Assembly: GCA_938023735.1 (NCBI GenBank) | Contig: CALJDK010000050.1 | Coordinates: forward strand, 1-56,982 | DNA length: 56,982 bases | DNA from: an uncultured Acidimicrobiales bacterium | GTDB lineage: Bacteria; Actinomycetota; Acidimicrobiia; Acidimicrobiales; SHLQ01 | Direction of reading: 5' to 3' | Shown here: one piece after another, positions 35,212 through 42,290 of the stretch | Layout: every line of letters starts with the position of its first letter | Position numbering within the stretch: the stretch's first letter is position 1 | Position numbers and translations under genes: made by a program | The notes under the pieces: model-generated | The model's input: the letters and a program-made list of their open reading frames with translations, nothing else | Database searches by the model: none | Told to the model about the DNA's origin: nothing

Positions 35212-36799
35212 CCTGGACCTCCTCCTCATGCATAGCGACGAGTTGCCTGCGGTCTGCCTTCCCGCTGGCCGTCTGAGGAAGCGAATCGAGAATGTGTAGA
35301 GCCGTCGGCACCATATAGCTGGGCAGGAGGGACCGACATAGCTCAAGCACGGGCTCACCGTCGACGCCCTCCCCGATAATGAAGGCCACAATTCCGTCCG
35401 CTCCCAACTCTGTTTTGGGCCAGCCAATGGCGACAGCGGCGCTCGTCCCCGAAACCGATCGCAGGACGGTCTCGACTTCGGCGAGCTCGACGCGATGACC
35501 TCGCACCTTGATCTGGTCGTCGAGGCGCCCTCGAAACGAGATCGATGGTGGCTCACAATCAAGGTTGAGCGACACGAGGTCTCCGGTCCTGTACCAAACT
35601 CCGGGTGGTTCTAGGTCATCACATTCAACAAATGAAACCGCGGTGCGCTCAGGGTCGTTCCAGTAACCAGGTGCCAACTGGTCCCCGCCAAGGAGCAACT
35701 CGCCGCTTTCGCCCGGGACGACGGGCTGGAGATTTGCGTCGACGATAGCGGTGTGGGTACCCCCGAATCCCTGACCGATCGGCACCGTGCCGCCATCGCC
35801 GAGGACCGATGGTGTTTGCGAAGGATCGAACCGGTGCGCCAGGCACGCAATGGTCGCCTCGGTCGGCCCGTAGAGGTTGTGAACTTCGGAATACGGCGCG
35901 GCGCTACTCCATGCTTGAGCGAGGGCTACCGGCAGGGCTTCGCCACAGAACAGGCTGACGCGGACGCTTGGGAACGCCCCCGGCGACAGCTGCCGCACCC
36001 GCTGCATGAGCGCAGCGGTTGTCGGCGTCGAAAACCAGTGGGTCAGCTGGTGCTCCTTGACGTACTTACCTGGAGCGAGAACCGACCTAGGAGGGGTCAC
36101 GAACAGACACGCACCTGCGGTCCACGTTACAAACAGATCGTGCACCGAAAGATCAAAGGTCAGAGCGAAGTTCTGCGAGCAACGGTCGCCTGGTCCCACC
36201 TGAAAGAGTTCGCGCGCCGCCCGAACATAGGCCTCAACGCGGTTGTGTGGGATGCCAATCCCCTTTGGCTCGCCAGTGGTACCTGACGTGAAAAGAAGAT
36301 ACGCGGGCGATTCAGGATCCCTGACTGGAAGGGGAACTGGCATGTTCACAAGGTCGGGTCGGCCAAGGATGCGATGCGCTACCGCCCCCGCAGGCAACGA
36401 TGGAGGGTCTCCATCCGGATGGATAAGGGTGATTGGCTCAGACGAGCGAACAAGCAAATTCGAAAGGACCGAAAGGTCTGGGCCGGCAGCGACTATCGTC
36501 CGTGCTCCTGATCGGTCGAACACCTTGTCGCGACGTTCGGCTGGCAACGAAACTCCGAGAGGCACATAGGTTCGCCCAGCCAAGAGCGAACCCAGAATCG
36601 CCGCGTATGCCCAAAACTTTCGTTCGCCGAAGACAGCGACGGGCGTCGCCGGTTTCGAGGATTCGAGAATCGTCGCCGCCACCAACGAGGCCTTCTCAAC
36701 CAATTCAGCGTAGGAGTACAGCTTGCCCTCGACATGAATCGCTGGCGCATCAGGTACCAGCCGGGCTTGGCGAAGAATCTGCTCGACTAGCGCGCTCAT
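35204..36799 (-). CDS. free-standing amino-acid adenylation (NRPS A-domain type) ligase
   Basis: 531-residue ATP-dependent acid-activating enzyme of the ANL superfamily. The core motifs are A3 LLFTSGTTGEPKG (168-180), A4 FDLSVHDLF with Asp216, A5 NLYGPTEAT (308-316), A7 WYRTGDL, A8 FRGRLDDQIKVRGHRVELAE and A10 QTASGKADRR with the catalytic Lys. Asp216 matches the Asp that binds the alpha-amino group in amino-acid A domains, suggesting an alpha-amino acid substrate. A by-eye ten-residue code reads about DLHFLCLIAK, partly like Cys and Ser codes but not decisive. There are no condensation or thioesterase domains. It overlaps the LLM gene by 4 bp and the ACP gene by 8 bp. Confidence 0.9.
   Translation of the reverse strand: MSALVEQILRQARLVPDAPAIHVEGKLYSYAELVEKASLVAATILESSKPATPVAVFGERKFWAYAAILGSLLAGRTYVPLGVSLPAERRDKVFDRSGARTIVAAGPDLSVLSNLLVRSSEPITLIHPDGDPPSLPAGAVAHRILGRPDLVNMPVPLPVRDPESPAYLLFTSGTTGEPKGIGIPHNRVEAYVRAARELFQVGPGDRCSQNFALTFDLSVHDLFVTWTAGACLFVTPPRSVLAPGKYVKEHQLTHWFSTPTTAALMQRVRQLSPGAFPSVRVSLFCGEALPVALAQAWSSAAPYSEVHNLYGPTEATIACLAHRFDPSQTPSVLGDGGTVPIGQGFGGTHTAIVDANLQPVVPGESGELLLGGDQLAPGYWNDPERTAVSFVECDDLEPPGVWYRTGDLVSLNLDCEPPSISFRGRLDDQIKVRGHRVELAEVETVLRSVSGTSAAVAIGWPKTELGADGIVAFIIGEGVDGEPVLELCRSLLPSYMVPTALHILDSLPQTASGKADRRQLVAMHEEEVQGV
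35221..35227 (-). promoter_or_regulatory. Shine-Dalgarno that fixes the carrier protein start
   Basis: On the minus strand GAGGAGG ends 9 bases before GTG 35211. It lies inside the last codons of the adenylation gene (the Glu-Glu-Glu run near its C-terminus) and explains why the short carrier protein starts at a GTG overlapping the upstream stop. Confidence 0.75.
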
Positions 36800-37866
36800 G
36801 CCGACACTCCGCTCCTCTCTGTGCTGAGACTTTGCGCAACCCCGACTATCTCAATAACCTGAGCGGACTCCTCGGCGCTGAATGGAACATCGGTGATGAT
36901 CGTGTCGCACCCCCGACGGAGATATTCAGCGAGCTCGGCAGCAATTCGTTCTGGTGTTCCAACGAGATAGGGGCAGAACGTCTTGTAATTTTCGAAGGGA
37001 ACCATCCAGTACGGACTGTCCCCAAAGTCGTGCTTCGCAGCGTTCGAAAGCTGCCGATGCCAAGATGAGTCCGACACTGCCATCGCCAACCGATGAACGA
37101 GTTGACCACGCCGATCAGGTGGGAATCGGCTACGAGCAACACGCCATGCGTCGGCTTCATCCTCACGTGCAATGATCCCAACGCGAATGCCCAGACTTCC
37201 GGTCTGGTCAGCGCATCCGAGGGGCGCCGAACTAGCCAGCCTTGGTTCGGGATACTGGACAGCAGTAGCGCCTAGCGCCACCGCAGCGGCTACGCCCGCC
37301 TCGGACGAACCAGACAATGTCTGTTGTGGAAGCAACCGGTCATCAAGAGTTGGGTTGAGCGCCAAACCCGACACCTGGTAGAAATCTCCGTCGAGATCAA
37401 CTGACCGACCCAACAACAAGTCGCTCACGACCGACGCATACTCAACAATACGGTCATACCTCCGGTCGTGGGCAGTCCCATCGCCAAGCGCGCGCAGGTC
37501 CCGAACGAAACCACCGGCAACCCAGTTCACGTCGACGGCCCGACCATGGATATGACCAAGTGAACTTATTAGCTTCGCGACGGAGTAGGGGTGCATGTAC
37601 GCAGGCTGCACGGCAACCAAAGGTCGAAGCGCTTCGGTTCCTGCGATGACCATGTTGGCTACCAGCCAAGGGTCCAACAACCCATTGTCGGTGTAGACAA
37701 GCGCACCGCGATAGCCAGCGTTCTCGCTCCAGCGCGAGACCTCGTCGACTCTGCCGCTGTAGCTCGCCCCAAGCTCAGAGTCGAAAGGTGGGATGGTTGC
37801 GTACAGCGAGATTTCGCCTACACCACTACCAGTTGAACGTTCCGCCATGTCCGCCATGTCCGCCAT
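36796..37866 (-). CDS. luciferase-like (LLM class) flavin-dependent monooxygenase
   Basis: 356-residue FMN-dependent TIM-barrel oxygenase. It resembles the SsuD/alkanesulfonate branch: a GALVYTDNGLLDPW segment, then PLVAVQPAYMHPYSVAKLIS, VNWVAGGFVRDLRALG followed by HDRRYDRIVEY, and LLGRSVDLDGDFYQV. It needs a reduced-flavin partner, not present in the window. First gene of the LLM-adenylation-ACP-GNAT unit; LLM oxygenases acting on carrier-bound amino acids are known in natural-product pathways. The start could be ATG 37866, 37857 or 37848: each precedes a GCG-GA codon pair, giving MADMADMAE. These codons are themselves copies of the GGCGGA motif seen across the locus. Confidence 0.85.
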   Translation of the reverse strand: MADMADMAERSTGSGVGEISLYATIPPFDSELGASYSGRVDEVSRWSENAGYRGALVYTDNGLLDPWLVANMVIAGTEALRPLVAVQPAYMHPYSVAKLISSLGHIHGRAVDVNWVAGGFVRDLRALGDGTAHDRRYDRIVEYASVVSDLLLGRSVDLDGDFYQVSGLALNPTLDDRLLPQQTLSGSSEAGVAAAVALGATAVQYPEPRLASSAPLGCADQTGSLGIRVGIIAREDEADAWRVARSRFPPDRRGQLVHRLAMAVSDSSWHRQLSNAAKHDFGDSPYWMVPFENYKTFCPYLVGTPERIAAELAEYLRRGCDTIITDVPFSAEESAQVIEIVGVAQSLSTERSGVSA

Positions 37867-37874
37867 TTTCCGCC
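37841..37874 (-). promoter_or_regulatory. GGCGGA array at the monooxygenase start (4 copies)
   Basis: On the strand of the monooxygenase gene GGCGGA occurs four times, at 37869-37874, 37859-37864, 37850-37855 and 37841-37846, spaced 10, 9 and 9 bp. The three inner copies lie in the possible first codons. The same sense-oriented motif marks other starts in the polysaccharide locus. Confidence 0.6.
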
Positions 37875-37972
37875 GATTGCAAAGAACCGTCGTTCCGACC
37901 GGGTTGAGCAACCAGAGGCAGCGCGGTCCGATCGAAATCGCCGAGAGGGACGTTAGCAAAGATCGTGAGGGT

Positions 37973-38971
37973 ATGCGAGAGTTGACATGGGAGGCGGTGG
38001 CGAGTGCGCAGAAGTCAAAGGGACGCCAAGCAGGCTCGGTGAATGTCGTTCTTGTCGGCGGCGAGGCTGCTGGCGCTAAGGCTCTTGATGCCCTGCACAG
38101 ACTTGGCCATTCACCCGTTCTTGTGCTTGTCGCAGCGCAGGAATCTAGCGGGGCCGCACTTCATCGGTCTGCGAACCGGCTCGGCATCGATGCACGTCCG
38201 GCACACCTGGTGCGCGACAAGCAGTTTGCAACCACCTTGTCCGAGCTTTCTATCGACCTTCTTCTGAACGTCCATTCGCTAGCGATCATCGCTCCCGAAG
38301 TTCTCGAGCGACCGACGATAGGAAGCCTCAACCTTCACCCGGGTCCACTCCCGTCATACGCCGGATTAAACGTTGTCCCGCACGCAATAGCGAACGGCGA
38401 GAACGACCACGCGGTCACGATGCACTGGATGGACCCGGGAATCGATACCGGGAAGATCGCTTACGAGAAGCGATTTCCTATCCTCGATACTGATACTGGC
38501 TTCTCGGTCTTTCGAAAGTGTGTCGACCATGGCACTGCGCTCGTTGCCGAGTTGTTCGAGGATCTCACCAGCTCACCCGAAGCCGTTCCACGATCACCTC
38601 AGCTTGGGACGCGGCGGTACTTCGCGGCTGGCAGCCAACCATTGGATGGCCGAATTGACGTCACCTGGGCAGCAACTCGCATTCACAACCTCTGCCGAGC
38701 GACTGACTTCGGACCGTTTCCCTCGCCATGCGGCTACCCACGGGTGTTGATCGACGACAAGCCGGTTGAGGTAGTCACGACGCGCCTCACCCGACAACCA
38801 GCAACGGAACCACCAGGGGCGGTACAACACAGGATTGATGGTTCCACCTGGCTTGCAACAGGCGATGATTGGCTAGAAGTTCAAAAGCTACGAGTGGACG
38901 ACCAAGCCTGCACAGCCGAGATGCTGGCTTCCGTCTCATCGGTCAAATCATTCCCTCAACAAACCCGATAG
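37973..38971 (+). CDS. sugar N-formyltransferase-like protein (formyl-THF dependent)
   Basis: 332-residue member of the Fmt/ArnA formyltransferase superfamily, using N10-formyl-tetrahydrofolate. The catalytic triad is visible: Asn120 and His122 in SLNLHPGPLPSYAGLN and Asp158 in MDPGIDTGKI. The N-terminal Rossmann part has NVVLVGGEAAGAKALDAL; the C-terminal domain (~220-320) resembles the Fmt OB-like region. Its place in a glycan locus with a sugar aminotransferase favours formylation of an amino sugar, but it could act on the product of the neighbouring adenylation cassette. I chose ATG 37973; the upstream open frame overlaps the monooxygenase start. Its 3' end overlaps the convergent phosphoglycosyl transferase by 24 bp. 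Confidence 0.85.
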   Translation: MRELTWEAVASAQKSKGRQAGSVNVVLVGGEAAGAKALDALHRLGHSPVLVLVAAQESSGAALHRSANRLGIDARPAHLVRDKQFATTLSELSIDLLLNVHSLAIIAPEVLERPTIGSLNLHPGPLPSYAGLNVVPHAIANGENDHAVTMHWMDPGIDTGKIAYEKRFPILDTDTGFSVFRKCVDHGTALVAELFEDLTSSPEAVPRSPQLGTRRYFAAGSQPLDGRIDVTWAATRIHNLCRATDFGPFPSPCGYPRVLIDDKPVEVVTTRLTRQPATEPPGAVQHRIDGSTWLATGDDWLEVQKLRVDDQACTAEMLASVSSVKSFPQQTR

Positions 38972-39658
38972 ATCTGGGAGGCGACCGAGGAGAGCGGCAG
39001 GAGGTGGACGGCCGCTGATCGCCCGGAGCGTCGCCGCAAGAATCTGTAGATCGAGCAGCGGACTCGCTGTGCTGATGTACCAACGGTCGACTGACAACTT
39101 TGCGGGCAATACCACGTAGCGATAGGTGCTTTCGGGGTCCGGACCACGAAGTAGCTTCGGTTCGAGCTGGGAAAACACAAGCTGAGTTACGCCTGCAAGC
39201 CCCGGGCGCACCTGCAACACGTCGGACCACTCCGAACGATCGTCCACCATGTCAGCGTTCTCGGGCCTCGGTCCGATCAGCGACATCTCGCCCCGAAGAA
39301 TATTCAGCAACTGTGGGAGTTCATCGAGCCGACAGGATCGCAATTTTTCGCCTAGGGGCGTTACGCGCAGATCCCCACCAGCGGTGATCTGTGACCCCCC
39401 AGTTTCAACGGTCATCGATCGGAACTTTTTCTGATAAAACATCGATCGATCAATGCCAACTCGTTCAAGTGCAACAAGCACGGGAAATCCCTCGAACGCC
39501 GCCACCGCAATTCCAACGATGAGAAGAATCGGCGAGAAGACCAGTAGGAGAAGAGCAGCGAGTGGCCGATCGACGAAATCTGCACGCATCTTGAGGTATG
39601 CAGAAGGCACGACTTCGGCGCAGGGCACATCAGAGCAGGGAGTATTCATCGTCGTCAA
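38948..39658 (-). CDS. monotopic phosphoglycosyl transferase (bacterial sugar transferase)
   Basis: 236-residue PglC/WbaP-core-type enzyme that starts glycan synthesis by moving a sugar-1-phosphate from a nucleotide sugar to undecaprenyl phosphate. It has the re-entrant hydrophobic helix FVDRPLAALLLLVFSPIL (~28-45), KFRSM (78-82), the catalytic Asp-Glu in LDELPQLLNILRGEMS (111-126), SLIGPRPEN and RPGLAGVTQ. It has the short form without the four-helix N-terminal domain; interestingly such a domain is found on the epimerase at 50-51.5 kb. It is the last gene of the run Wzz-Wzy-secreted protein-PGT, overlapping its upstream neighbour by 4 bp. Confidence 0.93.
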   Translation of the reverse strand: MTTMNTPCSDVPCAEVVPSAYLKMRADFVDRPLAALLLLVFSPILLIVGIAVAAFEGFPVLVALERVGIDRSMFYQKKFRSMTVETGGSQITAGGDLRVTPLGEKLRSCRLDELPQLLNILRGEMSLIGPRPENADMVDDRSEWSDVLQVRPGLAGVTQLVFSQLEPKLLRGPDPESTYRYVVLPAKLSVDRWYISTASPLLDLQILAATLRAISGRPPPAALLGRLPDLSGLLRE

Positions 39659-40881
39659 GGGCCTGCGTCTCGGGTGTCGGGCGGAGGCGAAGGCGTGCGG
39701 TAGTCACAGAAAGGGCCTCCGACTCTTGTCCCGAGACATGGTGCACGCACGGGTTCAAGCACCCTTAGCCTTCCGGCCCAATCAACGCCTTCCGCGATGT
39801 CAAAGGTAATCACGCCATCTTCCTCAAGAACCCCTGACTCGCCCACGAAGTGCACCCAAGGATTTGGCTGGCCGAAACTGGTGTAAGACGACGCGGACTC
39901 GAGGGCGATCGTAAAGGCCTCGTTACCACCCGTATCACCGACATAGCCGCCGTAGACACTCATTGCAATGAGCAACGCCTGCTTCCATTCCGGTAGACCC
40001 AACGCGAGGATTTCGGCTCGCGACATATCGAGCCAAAGCCTTGCGCCGACAGCCGGGGCATCCGTTGGGTCGTCGCATACTCTTCCGTTGCCAAGAGCTG
40101 GTAGCACTTCTTCCTCTGCAGAACACCCGACGAAGAGAAAGAGCGCGTGGTTGATGGAGCCGTCTCTCAGTTCTTCGAACCGAACGATGCCACCAGCAAG
40201 TCCAAAATGGGCGGCCGTAGCATCAGAGCCGACGCCATTACCGTTGATTCGGGTGCGTCCGCCGTAGGTAACCCGAAGGACCCCGCCGCTAGGTGACCGG
40301 TCTGATGCCTGCCAAAAGTCGTACTCCCAGCCAGTGTGTTGTTCGACGACCGCCAAGTGAGCGTCACCGCCGGAGGCTGGCCTTGCTTCGGCAGGAATTC
40401 GGACGGTCATTCCTTCGACCTCACATGGTCCCCACCGGACACTGTTGGTGCACCTGATGACGTACTCGGGGTCGTCCTCGGACGAAAAATACAGCGGGTG
40501 ATACCAATCCGAGGCGGTCTCAGGGGCGATCTTCATATCGGCGATTAGTCCGAGACTCATCATCTTCTTGATGATCTCGGCCGAGTCCTGCCGGACCGTC
40601 GGGTTTCCAGGGACGACGGCATTGAAAGGGCTCCGGGGCCCATAGGGTCTCCAGCATCCGGGTGGATGCTCGCCCGGCTGGAGCGGTTCGTCGAGAGAAC
40701 ACTTCGCTAGCGTTCGCGCTGTAACCAGCACTCGGCTGTCCTCGGAAACTCCGTCGGCCTCGCCGTTGTCGGCGAAACCTCCCAAAACGCCGCCGAGCAG
40801 CGTCAACAAGACCAGCGAAGCCACCACAGAGGACATTCGCGATCGGCTAGCTAAGTCCCGCTGCAACGTGAACCCCCTCAT
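39655..40881 (-). CDS. exported protein of unknown function in the polysaccharide operon
   Basis: 408-residue protein with a basic N-terminus and hydrophobic segment (~17-36, VVASLVLLTLLGGVLGG), a signal peptide or anchor. The mature part has six or more Cys and several striking motifs: CWRPYGPRSPFNAVVPG, HTGWEYDFWQA, GNGVGSDATAAHFGLAGGIV and a SMSVYGGYVGDTGG-like stretch. This looks like an enzyme or lectin domain seen in other actinobacterial exported proteins, but I cannot name a family. Four-bp overlaps with the Wzy polymerase (40878-40881) and the phosphoglycosyl transferase (39655-39658) tie it to glycan export. A polysaccharide-modifying or -binding role is inference. Confidence 0.7.
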   Translation of the reverse strand: MRGFTLQRDLASRSRMSSVVASLVLLTLLGGVLGGFADNGEADGVSEDSRVLVTARTLAKCSLDEPLQPGEHPPGCWRPYGPRSPFNAVVPGNPTVRQDSAEIIKKMMSLGLIADMKIAPETASDWYHPLYFSSEDDPEYVIRCTNSVRWGPCEVEGMTVRIPAEARPASGGDAHLAVVEQHTGWEYDFWQASDRSPSGGVLRVTYGGRTRINGNGVGSDATAAHFGLAGGIVRFEELRDGSINHALFLFVGCSAEEEVLPALGNGRVCDDPTDAPAVGARLWLDMSRAEILALGLPEWKQALLIAMSVYGGYVGDTGGNEAFTIALESASSYTSFGQPNPWVHFVGESGVLEEDGVITFDIAEGVDWAGRLRVLEPVRAPCLGTRVGGPFCDYRTPSPPPDTRDAGP

Positions 40882-42290
40882 AGAAGTTGCTCCTGGCGGC
40901 TCGAACGTTGCTCATCCAACGGCTCAACAACGATACGTTTTGTCATCCGACGTCTTGAGCAGCGCTCAAACGCCGGACCGAGGGCCAACAACAACCACAG
41001 TCGCTTCTCGAACAGAAGTGGGAGGAACAACGCTCCAACAAGAACCGACAACGTCGCTACTCCTGCCGTTGCTGCGAGCAGAGAATTCTCGGGTTCGTCG
41101 TTCCGCCAGAAACGTGCTGCTGCCAACCGGTAACAAAACAAGCATGAGCCCAAAAAACCAAGGAGTGCGATGAACCCTACCGCTCCGAGTTCGGCAAGCA
41201 CCTGAAGGTAGATGCTGTGGGATTGGTGCGGCCGGAGGGAAATGAGATCGACCTGTTCGAGGACGCCAACCGATCGGGTGTACTCCGGGGCAACCACCGG
41301 ATAGTTGTCGAGCCCGACCCCCGAAATCGGATGATCGTTCGTGATCGCGATAGCGACCCGCCACAACTCGTCGCGTCCAGTGCCGCCGTCACTAACAAAG
41401 AAACGCCGACCAATCGGCGAGAAGAGAACCGCGGCGAGGACCGTCGCTCCGATGGCACAGAGTCCCAAAAATGACTGTGAAGACCGACTCCGGCTTCCGG
41501 CCACCAAAAGCCCACCGAGCATCGCCATTGCGAGAGCGACGAGTCCACCCCTTGACCCGGTGAGCCCCAATCCGACCGTGAGAAAGATCACGGCCCCGCC
41601 CGCCCCTATCCGTATCGCCGTGCGCTTGGCGGCACTGGCGTCATCCGGCGTCCGCTTCAGAGTCCAGAGGGCGGCAAGCACGAGAGCCGCTGGAAGGCTG
41701 TAGGCAAGGAAGTTCGGATCACCAGCGCCGCCGACGAGTCGACCTTGCTCAGGTTCAGAAAAACCCAGGAGTCCAACACCGATCGATACGACAGCGCCGG
41801 CCACCAAGGCCGCGAGCACATTGCGCAACCAGGAAATTTCCGGCACCAGATTCGCAACAGCTAAGAAGAGCAACACCGAAGGTAGCCAAATCGTTAACGC
41901 CGCCGACGATCGTTCAACGTCAACGGCCCAACTCATCGACGCGATGACCCACGCCGACAGTACGCCGACCGATGCAACCGATACAGCGAAGGCAGGACTC
42001 TGACGGCGTTGGCTAGGGCCGAGTTGCCACCGCCGAACCACAAGGAGCACCACCACGACGAGCATCAGCGCTTTCCCTGCGAGGTTCGTCACCGCTATGG
42101 CTTCGAGATGAAGGAGGCCTGCAAACAGGACAAGCGGAATCTCTGCCGACCGTTTCGTTGCCCAGGCCATTGCTGCGATAGCAATCGCGCCCAAGATAAC
42201 CTGAGGGGCCTCGACACTTCCCACTGCAAGGGCGGCTGCGGAAAGAAGCATTCCGACAAGGATCCGGGGAGAGTACGCCACCGAACTCAT
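40878..42290 (-). CDS. O-antigen polymerase/ligase family membrane protein (Wzy-like)
   Basis: 470-residue polytopic membrane protein with ~11-12 hydrophobic helices. The large extracytoplasmic loop and flanks carry the family marks: TGSRGGLVAL, GVGLDNYPVVAPEY and PHQSHSIYLQVLAELG, the conserved PH-N/S-x-Y/W-L...E-G pattern of Wzy_C enzymes. It polymerises or transfers lipid-linked repeat units outside the membrane. The start overlaps the Wzz-like gene by 4 bp. Whether it acts as polymerase or ligase cannot be settled from sequence; the Wzx and Wzz partners favour polymerase. Confidence 0.9.
   Translation of the reverse strand: MSSVAYSPRILVGMLLSAAALAVGSVEAPQVILGAIAIAAMAWATKRSAEIPLVLFAGLLHLEAIAVTNLAGKALMLVVVVLLVVRRWQLGPSQRRQSPAFAVSVASVGVLSAWVIASMSWAVDVERSSAALTIWLPSVLLFLAVANLVPEISWLRNVLAALVAGAVVSIGVGLLGFSEPEQGRLVGGAGDPNFLAYSLPAALVLAALWTLKRTPDDASAAKRTAIRIGAGGAVIFLTVGLGLTGSRGGLVALAMAMLGGLLVAGSRSRSSQSFLGLCAIGATVLAAVLFSPIGRRFFVSDGGTGRDELWRVAIAITNDHPISGVGLDNYPVVAPEYTRSVGVLEQVDLISLRPHQSHSIYLQVLAELGAVGFIALLGFLGSCLFCYRLAAARFWRNDEPENSLLAATAGVATLSVLVGALFLPLLFEKRLWLLLALGPAFERCSRRRMTKRIVVEPLDEQRSSRQEQLL

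Noticed and set aside
35212..35562. Long N-terminal extension for the carrier protein
   Set aside because: That stretch overlaps the adenylation gene in another frame, has no family match, and the strong ribosome-binding site at 35221-35227 points to GTG 35211.
33794..38971. The adenylation cassette as a siderophore or peptide NRPS cluster
   Set aside because: No condensation, epimerisation or thioesterase domain, no transporter and no iron-uptake genes are visible.
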